From assembly GCF_029887935.1 (NCBI RefSeq), contig NZ_JARXRO010000014.1, forward strand, positions 53,685 to 117,684: a stretch of DNA of 64,000 nt, in the 5' to 3' direction. The notes below the pieces were generated by a model that was given only the letters and a program-made list of their open reading frames with translations, ran no database searches and was not told the origin of the DNA. Shown here piece after piece: positions 54,119 through 62,979 of this stretch (positions within the stretch are counted from its first letter, which is position 1; every line of letters begins with the position of its first letter). The stretch comes from Luteimonas kalidii (GTDB taxonomy: Bacteria > Pseudomonadota > Gammaproteobacteria > Xanthomonadales > Xanthomonadaceae). The translations under genes and the position numbers were made by a program.

Positions 54119-54227
54119 CGGCGCGTGCATCGGAGCCGTCCGCCTGCCGGCGGCTCCGGTGCGCGCATTGACGCGGGCGCCACGACGCGGCTGCGATCCT
54201 CGTGGCCCCGCACGTGGAGACGCCGCC

Positions 54228-54758
54228 ATGTCCGATCTTCCGGTGACCGGCGAAGTGTCCAACAGCAAGCTCGCGGCCGTGTTCGGCAGCCGCGATGCCG
54301 CGCGCGATGCGGCCACGGCGCTGGTCGCGGAGCTCGGCCTGCAGCCGGCGCAGGTGAAACTCGTCACCCCCGACAGCGCCGACGTCGACATCCAGCTCGA
54401 ACCCGAAGGCGGGGGCATCTGGCACACGATCGTCGTCGCCCATGTGCGTCTCGGGATCGCCGGCGCGGTCGTTGGCCTGCTGGCGTTCCTCGCGCTGTAC
54501 TGGGCAGGCATCCCCTTCGTCGTGCAGTCGCCCTGGGTCGCCGGGCTCGCCGGGACCGGGTTCGGCGCGATCGCGGGACTGCTGCTCGGAGGCCTGGTCT
54601 CGCTGCGGCCCGACCACGACCGCTACATCCAGGCGACCCGCAGCGCGATCGACGAGGGCCGCACGACGCTGGTGCTGCACGCGCTGTCGGCCGAGCAGAA
54701 CACCCGCGCCGCCGCGTTCCTGTCCCGGCGCGGGGCCGCCGTGACCCGCACGCTTTGA
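54228..54758 (+). CDS. Small inner-membrane protein of unknown function
   Basis: A 176-residue protein. An N-terminal alpha/beta half (AAVFGSRDAARDAATALVAELGLQPAQVKLVTP) resembles the ferredoxin-like start of general-stress-protein (DUF1269-type) families. Two membrane segments follow (about 77-95 and 100-125, Gly-rich). The C-terminal part (FLSRRGAAVTRTL) is cytosolic. I cannot name the family with confidence. It lies 109 bases after the beta-helix gene. Confidence 0.75.
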   Translation: MSDLPVTGEVSNSKLAAVFGSRDAARDAATALVAELGLQPAQVKLVTPDSADVDIQLEPEGGGIWHTIVVAHVRLGIAGAVVGLLAFLALYWAGIPFVVQSPWVAGLAGTGFGAIAGLLLGGLVSLRPDHDRYIQATRSAIDEGRTTLVLHALSAEQNTRAAAFLSRRGAAVTRTL

Positions 54759-54852
54759 ACGCACCGCCGGCCGACGCGGCCGCGCGCCGTCTGGATCCGG
54801 ACCCGCAGCAGGATCCCCAGCCGCCGGCGGCTACCATGCGGCGTGTCCCCCG

Positions 54853-56184
54853 GTGAGTGCGTTGATGTCGAGTCCGCAGCGCGATCCCTATCCAGACGCG
54901 CTGCGTGCCTGCGCGCTGCTGGTGGTCGTGTTCGGCCACTGGATCGCGACCCTGCCGCGCCTGCGCGACGGCCGCCTGGTCGACACCGACCACCTGCTCG
55001 CCGCCTGGGAGGGCGCGGCATTGCTCACCTGGCTGGTGCAGGTGGTCCCGCTGTTCGTGTTCGTCTCCGCTGCGGTCAGCGCCGCTGGCGTGGCGCGCCG
55101 CGTGGAGGCGGGCGGAATCGCGCCCTGGTGGGCCACGCGTGCGCTGGCGCTGGCGCGCCCCACGGTCACCTATGTCGCGGTACTGGTGGCGCTGGCGCTG
55201 CTGGGGCTCGCCTCCGGGGGGCGTCTGCTGGGCGTGTTCGACCAGTCGCTGACCGTGCACCTGTGGTTCCTGCTGATGCTGCTCACGGTGCAGGCGCTGC
55301 TGCCCTGGTGCCTGCGCCTGGATGAACGTTTCGGCCTGGCGGCGGTCGCAGCGCTGGTCGTGCTGGCGGCGGTGTTCGACCTCGTGCGGGCGGGCGCAGG
55401 TTCGCTGTCCGATCTGATCCGCCTGGGCAGCCTGGTCGCGGAGCGACCGGCCGGGATCGCCTGGCTCAACATGCTGGTGGTGTGGCTGCTGCCCCAGCAG
55501 CTCGGCATCGCCTGGGCGCGCGGGCGCATCCGTGGCGCCGGCACGGGACTGGCGCTGCTTGCGCTAGGCGCGGCGTGGCTGGTGCTGGCACTGGCCAGCG
55601 GCTATCCGGTGGCCATGGTCGGCGTCGCGCTGGCGGGCAACAACATGCTGCCGCCGACGCTTGCGCTGGTCGGCGTGATGTGGCTGCAGGTGGGCGCGGT
55701 GCTCGCGTTCGAACCGCTGGCGCGGCGGATGCTGTCCGGTTCGACCTCGGGGCGCGGGCCCGGGCGTGCGATCGCCGTGCTCGGCGCACTCGGCATGCCG
55801 CTGTACCTCTGGCACAAGCTGGCCGAACTGCCCGCGGCCTGGCTGGGCGAACGGCTCGGGCTGCCGATCGACGCCGGCGTCCCGGGCGAGCCGGGGTTCT
55901 GGCTGGGCCGCGCGTGTTGGATCGGGCTGTGCCTGCTGATGGTGGCACCGGTGATCGCGGCGGTCGTGCGTTTCGAACTGCGCCGCGACCGCGAGGTGCC
56001 GGCGGTCTCGCGCACCTGGCGGATCGTGCTCGGCGGGGTCGCGCTCTATGCGGGCCTGGCCGCGGCGCTGGCCTGGGGCGTGTGGCCCGGCGCGGTGATC
56101 GCGCTGCCGGCGGTCCTGCTGGCGTCCGGGCAATTGCGGCAGCGGGCGGCGGTCGCGGCTGTCGCCACTCAAAGGGAGAACTGA
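54853..56184 (+). CDS. Acyltransferase-3-type membrane protein
   Basis: A 443-residue polytopic membrane protein with about ten segments. PDALRACALLVVVFGHW near the start contains the Arg and the conserved His of Acyl_transf_3 (OafB-type) enzymes, which move acyl groups onto sugars or lipids across the membrane. WFLLMLLTVQALLPW, NNMLPPTLALVG and GMPLYLWHKLAELPAAWLG are usual later blocks. GTG 54853 is used; ATG 54865 is possible. It ends three bases before the phosphatase-fold lipoprotein gene, so the two form an operon. Confidence 0.85.
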   Translation: MSALMSSPQRDPYPDALRACALLVVVFGHWIATLPRLRDGRLVDTDHLLAAWEGAALLTWLVQVVPLFVFVSAAVSAAGVARRVEAGGIAPWWATRALALARPTVTYVAVLVALALLGLASGGRLLGVFDQSLTVHLWFLLMLLTVQALLPWCLRLDERFGLAAVAALVVLAAVFDLVRAGAGSLSDLIRLGSLVAERPAGIAWLNMLVVWLLPQQLGIAWARGRIRGAGTGLALLALGAAWLVLALASGYPVAMVGVALAGNNMLPPTLALVGVMWLQVGAVLAFEPLARRMLSGSTSGRGPGRAIAVLGALGMPLYLWHKLAELPAAWLGERLGLPIDAGVPGEPGFWLGRACWIGLCLLMVAPVIAAVVRFELRRDREVPAVSRTWRIVLGGVALYAGLAAALAWGVWPGAVIALPAVLLASGQLRQRAAVAAVATQREN

Positions 56185-56187
56185 GCC

Positions 56188-57087
56188 ATGCCCATCGTTC
56201 CAAAGAACACCCCTCACCGCGGCCGCGCGCGTGCAGCGCGCGTCGTGCTCGCATGCCTGCTGCTCGCACTCGCCGCGTGCAGCAGCGTGCCCGCACCGGA
56301 GCCGGCACCGCTGCGGGTAATGACCTTCAACGTGCGGGTGCCGATCGATACCGACGACAACCGCTGGGAACTGCGGCGCGATGCGCTGGTGCAGACCATT
56401 GCCGATGCCGATCCCGACCTGCTCGGGACCCAGGAACTGGTGCCGGACCAGGCCGGACTCATCACCGCGCGCCTGCCGCAGCTGGCCTGGTTCGGGATCG
56501 CGCGCAGTGCAGAGGCCGACGACGAGCACATGGGCGTGTTCTACCGCCGCGACCGCATGCGGCTGCTCGAGTCGGGCCACTTCTGGCTGTCCGACACGCC
56601 CGAGGTTCCGGCCAGCATCAGCTGGGGCAACCTGTATCCGCGCATGGTGACCTGGGGCCTGTTCGAACGCCGCGCCGACGGCCAGCGCGTGGCGCTGCTC
56701 AACACCCACCTGCCGTACCGCGAGCAGGACGACGCGGCCCGCGAACGCGGCGCGGCGCTCATCGTGGCGCGACTGGCGGCGCTGCCGCCCGATGTGCCCG
56801 TCGTCGTGCTGGGCGATTTCAATTCCGCGCCCGGCAGTGCCGCGCACCGCACGCTCACCGCGGCGCTGGACGATGCCTGGGACCACGCGACGCGCCGCTC
56901 GGGCCCGGCCGGCACCTATACCGGGTTCGGCGACACGCCGGGAGAACGCATCGACTGGGTGCTCTCGCGCGGGCTGCAGGTGCGCGAGGTCCGCACGATC
57001 GACACCCGCATCGACGGGCGCCTGCCGTCGGACCACTTCCCGGTGCTGGTGGAGTTCGTGCCGAAGACGGCGGCACATGCGGAGTAG
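56188..57087 (+). CDS. Endonuclease/exonuclease/phosphatase-fold lipoprotein
   Basis: A 299-residue protein with a lipobox (LLLALAAC-SS). MTFNVRV is followed by DPDLLGTQELV (metal-binding Asn and Glu), NTHLPYREQDDAARERGAALI, VVVLGDFNSAPGSAAHR (catalytic Asp and Asn) and the final SDHFPVL (Asp-His). All catalytic residues of the EEP fold seem present. Such surface lipoproteins may hydrolyse phosphoesters of nucleic acid, lipids or sphingomyelin. AAAGGGAGAA precedes the ATG. It is cotranscribed with the acyltransferase just upstream. Confidence 0.9.
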   Translation: MPIVPKNTPHRGRARAARVVLACLLLALAACSSVPAPEPAPLRVMTFNVRVPIDTDDNRWELRRDALVQTIADADPDLLGTQELVPDQAGLITARLPQLAWFGIARSAEADDEHMGVFYRRDRMRLLESGHFWLSDTPEVPASISWGNLYPRMVTWGLFERRADGQRVALLNTHLPYREQDDAARERGAALIVARLAALPPDVPVVVLGDFNSAPGSAAHRTLTAALDDAWDHATRRSGPAGTYTGFGDTPGERIDWVLSRGLQVREVRTIDTRIDGRLPSDHFPVLVEFVPKTAAHAE

Positions 57088-57165
57088 GGCGCCTGGCGCG
57101 GCGCTGCGGGTGGTGTCCGGCGGCGCGGCGCCGGGCGCGCAGGCGAAGGACAGGTCACGCGGGCC

Positions 57166-58218
57166 TCAGGCTGCCGCCACCCGGTTGCGGCCCGCCGCCT
57201 TGGCCCGGTACAGCGCCGCATCGGCCGAGCGCACCCAGGCTTCGAGCGTTCCGTCGCCGGCGGTGGCCGCCGCCACCCCGATGCTCAGGGTGCAGGTGAG
57301 CCCGGGCTCGGCCTCGAACACTTCGCGCTCGGCCTCGCGCCGGATCCGCTCGGCCACCACCAGCGCCCTGGGCAGATCGGTGTCGACCAGCAGCAGGCCG
57401 AACTCGTCGCCGCCGTAGCGCGCCGGCAGGTCCACGTCGCGTACCGAGGCGCAGAGCAGGGCGGCGATGCGCTTGAGCACCACGTCGCCCATGCCGTGGC
57501 CGTAGCGGTCGTTGATGGCCTTGAAGTTGTCGACATCGATCAGCATCAGCGACGCCGGACGACCCGAGCGCTGGAAGCGCGAGAGTTCCAGCGTCGCCAC
57601 CGCTTCGAAATGCGGACGGTTGGGTACCTGCATCGTCGGGTCGGTGCGGCTGCGTCGCTCCAGTTCGCGGTTCTGCACCCGGATGCGGTTGCCCAGCCGG
57701 TTGGTGACCAGGCTCAGGGCCACCGAGTACACGAACAGGAACGGCCCGCACAGCAGCAGGGTGCGGTGCGAGGTCTCCGGCTGCCAGGGAAAGCCCGACA
57801 GGCTCCACACGGCGAGAAACGCGAGCACCAGCGCCACGGTCGAGCGCCGCAGCAGCAGCCAGCCACCCGCGGCGATCTTGTCGGCGGTGGCCATGGTGAC
57901 GAACAGTGCCGTGGGCGCGGCACTCACCGCCATCGCGGCGATCCAGGCGCCTGCGGCCGCGGAATCGAGGACCAGGCAGCGGAACTGCGCGGTGACCGGA
58001 TCGCGCGAGCGACGGCAGGCGAGGTTCGCGATCTGCGGCCAGACCACGGCATTGGCCAGCAGCAGCGCGTACGCCGGCCATCCTGCGCCGCGTTCGTCGA
58101 GTACGGACGCGATCGGCAACGCGCACAGCGCGGCGCCGAGCATCCGCATATGGTGGATGCGCCGCACGAACTGCAGGTCGCGCGCGCGCAGTTCATCGGC
58201 TGTCGCGTAGTGCGGCAT
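57166..58218 (-). CDS. MASE2-type diguanylate cyclase
   Basis: A 350-residue protein. The N-terminal half is a MASE2-like membrane sensor (LQFVRRIHHMRMLGAALCALPIAS) with about six spans. GGDEF is at 269-273 in PARYGGDEFGLLL, and RDVD five residues before it is a normal I-site. LIDVDNFKAINDRYGHGMGD and ALYRAKAAGRNR complete an intact cyclase. It makes c-di-GMP and is probably product-inhibited. ATG 58218 is favoured; GTG 58290 in the same frame would add 24 residues. Confidence 0.9.
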   Translation of the reverse strand: MPHYATADELRARDLQFVRRIHHMRMLGAALCALPIASVLDERGAGWPAYALLLANAVVWPQIANLACRRSRDPVTAQFRCLVLDSAAAGAWIAAMAVSAAPTALFVTMATADKIAAGGWLLLRRSTVALVLAFLAVWSLSGFPWQPETSHRTLLLCGPFLFVYSVALSLVTNRLGNRIRVQNRELERRSRTDPTMQVPNRPHFEAVATLELSRFQRSGRPASLMLIDVDNFKAINDRYGHGMGDVVLKRIAALLCASVRDVDLPARYGGDEFGLLLVDTDLPRALVVAERIRREAEREVFEAEPGLTCTLSIGVAAATAGDGTLEAWVRSADAALYRAKAAGRNRVAAA

Positions 58219-58472
58219 CGCTTCGTCGGGTCCGGCGGTGTCCGGGGCATCGTACGCCTGCGGGCGTTGGCGGATACTGAAGAAGGGCACGTGCCGCCGT
58301 CCGGCATGCACGGGGCGGGCGGGAACGCGGGCCGGCGGCGATGAACGGACGATTTGCGTCGATGCGGCGCGGACGTTATGGTGGGACTTGATCCACGCGC
58401 TGCACCGTGACTGCACCGGTGCCATGGCCTTCGGATCCGATCCCTTCCTCTACTGTCCCAAGGAGCATCTCC

Positions 58473-58940
58473 ATGGAGATCACGGCTGCGAGCATCGCCA
58501 GCATCCAGTACACCCTCACCGACGACGATGGCCGCATCATCGACCAGTCCTCCGACGAGCGTCCGCTGCGCTACTTCCACGGCGCCGGCAACATCATCCC
58601 TGGCCTGGAGAAGGCCCTCGCCGGGCGCCAGCCGGGCGACGCGCTGAAGGTCGACGTCAAGCCGGAGGAAGGCTACGGCGTGCGCAACGAAGGGCTGGTG
58701 CAGGACCTGCCGCGCGATGCGTTCAAGGGCGTGGACAAGGTCGAGCCCGGCATGCAGTTCGAGGCCCGGACCGAACGCGGCCCGCTGCTGGTGACGGTGG
58801 TCGACGTCGCCGACGACAAGGTCCGCATCGACGGCAACCATCCGCTCGCCGGCCAGACCCTGCACTTCGACGTGCGCGTGCTCGACGTGCGCGAGGCGAC
58901 CGAAGACGAGAAGCAGAGCGGTCGCGCCGAACAGGCCTGA
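58473..58940 (+). CDS. SlyD-like FKBP peptidyl-prolyl isomerase without His tail
   Basis: A 155-residue FKBP with an inserted IF domain. YTLTDDDGRIIDQSSDERPLRYFHGAGNIIPGLEKALAGRQPGDALKVDVKPEEGYG-type sequence gives the isomerase half, FKGVDKVEPGMQFEARTERGPLLVTVVDVADDKVRIDGNHPLAGQTLHFDVRVLDVREA the flap and closing strands. The metal-binding His/Cys-rich tail of E. coli SlyD is missing, so it is closer to the shorter SlpA/SlyD variants. AAGGAG precedes ATG 58473. It assists protein folding in the cytosol. Confidence 0.92.
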   Translation: MEITAASIASIQYTLTDDDGRIIDQSSDERPLRYFHGAGNIIPGLEKALAGRQPGDALKVDVKPEEGYGVRNEGLVQDLPRDAFKGVDKVEPGMQFEARTERGPLLVTVVDVADDKVRIDGNHPLAGQTLHFDVRVLDVREATEDEKQSGRAEQA

Positions 58941-58955
58941 CCGCCCGGCGCCGCA

Positions 58956-59915
58956 TCAGTCCGGCGCGAACGACAGGATCGGGCCCTGCGGCACGATCCC
59001 GGTCGGATTGATGTGGCGGTGGCTCTGGTAGTAGTGGCGCTTGATGTGGTCGAAATCGACCGTCGGCCCCACGGCCGGATGCGCGTACAGGCGACGCGTG
59101 TACGCCCACAGCGCCGGGTAGTCGACCAGCCGGCGCAGGTTGCACTTGAAATGGCCGTGGTAGACGGCATCGAAGCGCAGCAGGGTGGTGAACAGCCGCC
59201 AGTCCGCTTCCGTGAGGCGATCGCCGCACAGCCACTGTGCCCCGGCGAGCCGCGCTTCCAGCCAGTCGAGGGTCTCGAAGACCACGGCCACCGCTTCGTC
59301 GTAGGCGTCCTGCGACTTCGCGAATCCGGCCTTGTACACACCGTTGTTGAGCCCGTCGTAGACGCGGTCGTTGACCGCATCGATCTCGTCCCGCAGCGCG
59401 GCGGGCGAGTAGTCGCCCTCGCGCGCGCCGACGCCGTCGAAGGCGCCGTTGAACATGCGCAGGATGTCCGCCGACTCGTTGCTGACGATGCGTTCACGGG
59501 CCTTGTCCCACAGCACCGGCACCGTGACCCGGCCGGTGTACGAAGGATCCGAGCGCACGTAGAGCTGCCACAGCGTGTCCACGCCGAACAGCGGGTCGGG
59601 GACCACGCCAGGGCCGGGCTGGAAGGTCCATCCGTCGTCGGCCATCAGCCAGTGCGTGACCGACAGGCCGATCATGTCCTGCAGGCCCTTGAGCTCGCGG
59701 AAGATCGCCGCCCGGTGCGCCCAGGGGCAGGCGCGCGCGATGTACAGGTGGTAGCGCCCGGGCTCGGCCTGGAAGCCGCCCTCGCCGGTCGGTCCCGGGC
59801 TGCCGTCGGCCGTCACCCAGTGGCGGAAGGCCGAATCCGGCCGCTGCAGGCGCCCCCTGGCGTCGGTCAGCGCCTTGTCGTCGTTGGTCCAGCGGCCTTC
59901 GACCAGCATGCCCAT
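58956..59915 (-). CDS. yqjG: Glutathionyl-hydroquinone reductase (YqjG/ECM4 type)
   Basis: A 319-residue xi-class glutathione transferase. The active-site Cys lies in YIARACPWAHRA. IGLSVTHWLMADDGWTF, VPVLWDKARERIVSNESADILRMFN and the C-terminal FDHIKRHYYQSHRHINPTGIVPQGP are family signatures (the last is especially diagnostic). It reduces glutathionyl-hydroquinones using glutathione. GAGGG lies upstream of ATG 59915. The 17 residues that a start at 59966 would add do not fit the family. Confidence 0.95.
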   Translation of the reverse strand: MGMLVEGRWTNDDKALTDARGRLQRPDSAFRHWVTADGSPGPTGEGGFQAEPGRYHLYIARACPWAHRAAIFRELKGLQDMIGLSVTHWLMADDGWTFQPGPGVVPDPLFGVDTLWQLYVRSDPSYTGRVTVPVLWDKARERIVSNESADILRMFNGAFDGVGAREGDYSPAALRDEIDAVNDRVYDGLNNGVYKAGFAKSQDAYDEAVAVVFETLDWLEARLAGAQWLCGDRLTEADWRLFTTLLRFDAVYHGHFKCNLRRLVDYPALWAYTRRLYAHPAVGPTVDFDHIKRHYYQSHRHINPTGIVPQGPILSFAPD

Positions 59916-60099
59916 GGCGGTGCCCTCGCGTGGAACGGTCGCCGAGTATGGGCAGGCCTGCGTCAACTGCGTGTGCCCGGTGCCGCTGCATGCGGGAACA
60001 TCGTGGCCGCGTGTCCGCGCGGAACGATCGTTTCACCCGCGGCCGGCTATCGTTCGCCGATGCCGGCAAGGTCGCCGGCGGTTTCGAGGAGGGACGCCC

Positions 60100-60543
60100 G
60101 TGATCCGCACCACCGCCCTGCTGCTGTGCCTCGCATTGAGCGGCGCCATGGCCCCCGGCCACGCCCAGGACGCGCCGCCGAAGGCCTATGCCTACGCCTT
60201 CTCCAACGAGGGTGGTGACGACGAGGCCGGCATCGCCCGGCTCGACAGTTTCATCCAGCAGCGGATGCGCGATGCCGGCCTGTTCGCAGACGGCGCGGGC
60301 GAGGGCAGGGTGGAGGTCACGGTGACCCATTACTACGCTCGCTCGGATGGCGCGCGTGCGTGGGCCGGCATCATGGCCGGGCGCGACAAGGTCGCCAGCA
60401 CCGTCCGCGTGCTGGATGCCGATGGCGCGGTGCGTGAGACCTTCGAGGTCGAGAGTTCGAACGCGACCGCCTTCGGATCGACGGCGGGCCTGCACGAGAA
60501 GCATGCGGACGAGATCGTGGCCCGGCTGCTCGAACTGCCCTGA
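60100..60543 (+). CDS. Exported small protein, DUF4410-like
   Basis: A 147-residue protein, GTG start behind GAGGAGGG, with a signal peptide (LLLCLALSGAMAPGHAQ). VEVTVTHYYARSDGARAWAGIMAGRDKVASTVRVLDADGAVRETFEVES-type sequence resembles the central strands of DUF4410 and related periplasmic domains. No catalytic motif is seen. It is probably a soluble periplasmic protein. Similarity to DUF4410 is tentative. Confidence 0.8.
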   Translation: MIRTTALLLCLALSGAMAPGHAQDAPPKAYAYAFSNEGGDDEAGIARLDSFIQQRMRDAGLFADGAGEGRVEVTVTHYYARSDGARAWAGIMAGRDKVASTVRVLDADGAVRETFEVESSNATAFGSTAGLHEKHADEIVARLLELP

Positions 60544-60752
60544 CGGCCGACCAGGCGCCGCGGCGACGGGCCCGTCGCCACGGGCGTCAGGCACCCGCGT
60601 CCCCTCCGGCCATGCGCGCAGGCCGTGCATGCGGCGTGGGAGCGCCATGCCTTCCGGCCCGGGCGACGCAGACCCCCAGCGCCTATCATCCCAACTGAAA
60701 CTGTCGTCGGCTCCGTCGGATCCGATTAAATTCAATCAGTTGGAGAACACAT

Positions 60753-62873
60753 TTGAAGAAGAATCATGTCATCGCGATGACCGCACTGGCCAGCGCGCTG
60801 GCGCTGCCGGTGTCCGCGCACGAACCGCGACGCTGCCTGGACGACCTCTGCCACCTGCAGTCCCTGGTGGCCGCGGACGACCACGCCGGCGGCGCGCAGG
60901 CCGCGCCGATCGAGGCCCGGCGCTACGGCGAATGGGGAATCGATACCGCGGGCATGGACACCAGCGTCCGCCCGGGCCAGGATTTCTTCGCCTACGCCAG
61001 CGGCAACTGGGCGAAGACCACGCAGATTCCCGCCGACCAGTCCAGCTACGGCAACTTCCGGGTGCTGCGCGACCTGTCCGAAGCGCGCGTGCGGTCGCTG
61101 GTGGAAAGCTACCCGAAGGACGACCCGGCCACCGGCGGCGACGCGGCGAAGATCGCCACCCTGTACGGCGATTTCCTGGACGAAGCCGCGGTCGAGGCGC
61201 GGGGCGCCACGCCGCTGCAGCCGTTCCTGGCGGAACTGGAGGCCGCGCCGGACAAGACCGCGCTCGCGCGCCTGATCGCCGACCGCGGCGGCTTCGGCGG
61301 CGGCATGTTCGGCCTGTTCGTCTCCGACGACCAGCGCGACCCCGACCGCTACACGCTCTACCTCAGCCAGTCCGGCCTGGGCCTGGGCGACCGCGAGATG
61401 TACCTGCGCGAGAACTTCGCGCCACAGCGCGAGCGCTACCTGGGCTATATCGCGCAACTGCTCGAGCTGGCGGGCTGGGACGATCCGCAGGCCAACGCCG
61501 AAGCGGTGATGGCGCTGGAGACCCGCATCGCCGAAGCCCACTGGACCCGCGCCGAGAGCCGCGACCGCGACAAGACCTACAACCCCACGCCGCTGGCCGA
61601 ATTCGACCGCGTCGCCCCGGGCTTCCCGTGGCAGGCGTTCTTCGAAGCCTCCGGCGTGGACCAGGCACCGGTCGCCGTGGTCCGCCAGGACAGCGCGGTG
61701 CCGAAGATGGCGGCGATCTTCGCCGACACCGACCTGGCGACGCTCAAGGCCTGGCAGGCCTTCCACGCCACCGACGAGGCCGCGCCGCTGCTCTCCAAGG
61801 CGTTCGCCAATGCCCACTACGAGTTCCGCGAGAAGTTCCTCTCCGGCCAGCCGGAACCGCGCGAACGCTGGAAGCGCGGCGTGTCCTTCGTCGAGGACGC
61901 GATGGGCGAGGCCATCGGCCGCGACTACGTGGCGCTGTACTTCCCGCCCGACGCCAAGGCCAAGATGGACGACTTGGTCGCCAACGTGAAGCTGGCCATG
62001 GGCGCGCGCCTGGACGCGCTGGACTGGATGAGCGATGCCACCAAGGCCGAGGCCCGCGCCAAGCTCGCCGGCTTCGGCCTGAAGATCGGCCACCCGGACG
62101 AGTGGCGCGACTACAGCGGCCTCGAGGTGCGGGCGGGCGACCTGTTCGGCAACGCCATGCGCGCGCGCGAGTTCGAGTGGGACTACCGCCGCTCGCGGCT
62201 GGGCAAGCAGGTGGACAAGGCCGAGTGGGGCATGACCCCGCAGACCGTCAACGCCTACTACAACTCGGTCAAGAACGAGATCGTGTTCCCGGCCGCGATC
62301 CTGCAGCCGCCGTTCTTCGATCCCGACGCCGATCCGGCGGTCAATTACGGCGCCATCGGCGGCGTGATCGGCCACGAGATCATCCACGGCTTCGACGACC
62401 AGGGCCGCAAGTCCGACGGCGAAGGCGTGCTGCGCGACTGGTGGACGGCGGAAGACGCGGCCAAGTTCGAGGCCCAGGCGGCGAAGCTCGGCGCCCAGTA
62501 CGAGGCCTACGAGTTCCCGCAGCTGCCCGGCATGCACATTAACGGCCGCACCGCGATGGGCGAGAACATCGGCGACCTCGGCGGCCTGACGATCGCGCTG
62601 GAAGCCTACCGTCGCTCGCTCGACGGCAAGCCGGCGCCGGTGATCGACGGCTTCAGCGGCGAGCAGCGCCTGTTCCTGGGCTGGGCGCAGGTGTGGCGCA
62701 CGCTGTGGCGCGACGATGCGCTGCGCCAGCAGTTGGTCAACGGCACTCATTCGCCGGGCCACATCCGCGCGTTCGCGCCGCTGCGCAACATCGACGCCTG
62801 GTACGAGGCCTTCGACGTGGCCGAAGGCGATCCGCTGTGGATCGCGCCGGAGCAGCGCGTCCGCATCTGGTGA
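60753..62873 (+). CDS. pepO: M13 family zinc endopeptidase (PepO/neprilysin-like), exported
   Basis: A 706-residue peptidase, TTG start (KKNHVIAMTALAS leader, signal peptide to about residue 22) with GGAG upstream. The zinc motif H541-E-I-I-H545 lies in VIGHEIIHGFDDQGRKSDG, and the third ligand is in MGENIGDLGG (ExxxD). VNAYYNSVKNEIVFPAAILQPPFF is the substrate-binding NAYY block, and the end (ERVRIW) is the usual M13 close. It cuts short peptides in the periplasm or outside. TATCAT at about 60683 and the AT-rich GATTAAATTC at 60724 are unusual here and could be part of its promoter. Confidence 0.95.
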   Translation: MKKNHVIAMTALASALALPVSAHEPRRCLDDLCHLQSLVAADDHAGGAQAAPIEARRYGEWGIDTAGMDTSVRPGQDFFAYASGNWAKTTQIPADQSSYGNFRVLRDLSEARVRSLVESYPKDDPATGGDAAKIATLYGDFLDEAAVEARGATPLQPFLAELEAAPDKTALARLIADRGGFGGGMFGLFVSDDQRDPDRYTLYLSQSGLGLGDREMYLRENFAPQRERYLGYIAQLLELAGWDDPQANAEAVMALETRIAEAHWTRAESRDRDKTYNPTPLAEFDRVAPGFPWQAFFEASGVDQAPVAVVRQDSAVPKMAAIFADTDLATLKAWQAFHATDEAAPLLSKAFANAHYEFREKFLSGQPEPRERWKRGVSFVEDAMGEAIGRDYVALYFPPDAKAKMDDLVANVKLAMGARLDALDWMSDATKAEARAKLAGFGLKIGHPDEWRDYSGLEVRAGDLFGNAMRAREFEWDYRRSRLGKQVDKAEWGMTPQTVNAYYNSVKNEIVFPAAILQPPFFDPDADPAVNYGAIGGVIGHEIIHGFDDQGRKSDGEGVLRDWWTAEDAAKFEAQAAKLGAQYEAYEFPQLPGMHINGRTAMGENIGDLGGLTIALEAYRRSLDGKPAPVIDGFSGEQRLFLGWAQVWRTLWRDDALRQQLVNGTHSPGHIRAFAPLRNIDAWYEAFDVAEGDPLWIAPEQRVRIW

Positions 62874-62979
62874 GGCCGAAAGGTCGGGCACGGGAGCGTT
62901 CGATCGCCACCGTGCCCGCGCCGTATCCGCATGTTCGCGCCGCGCCGGGCACCCGCCCCGCGGCGCTGCCGCCGACGAC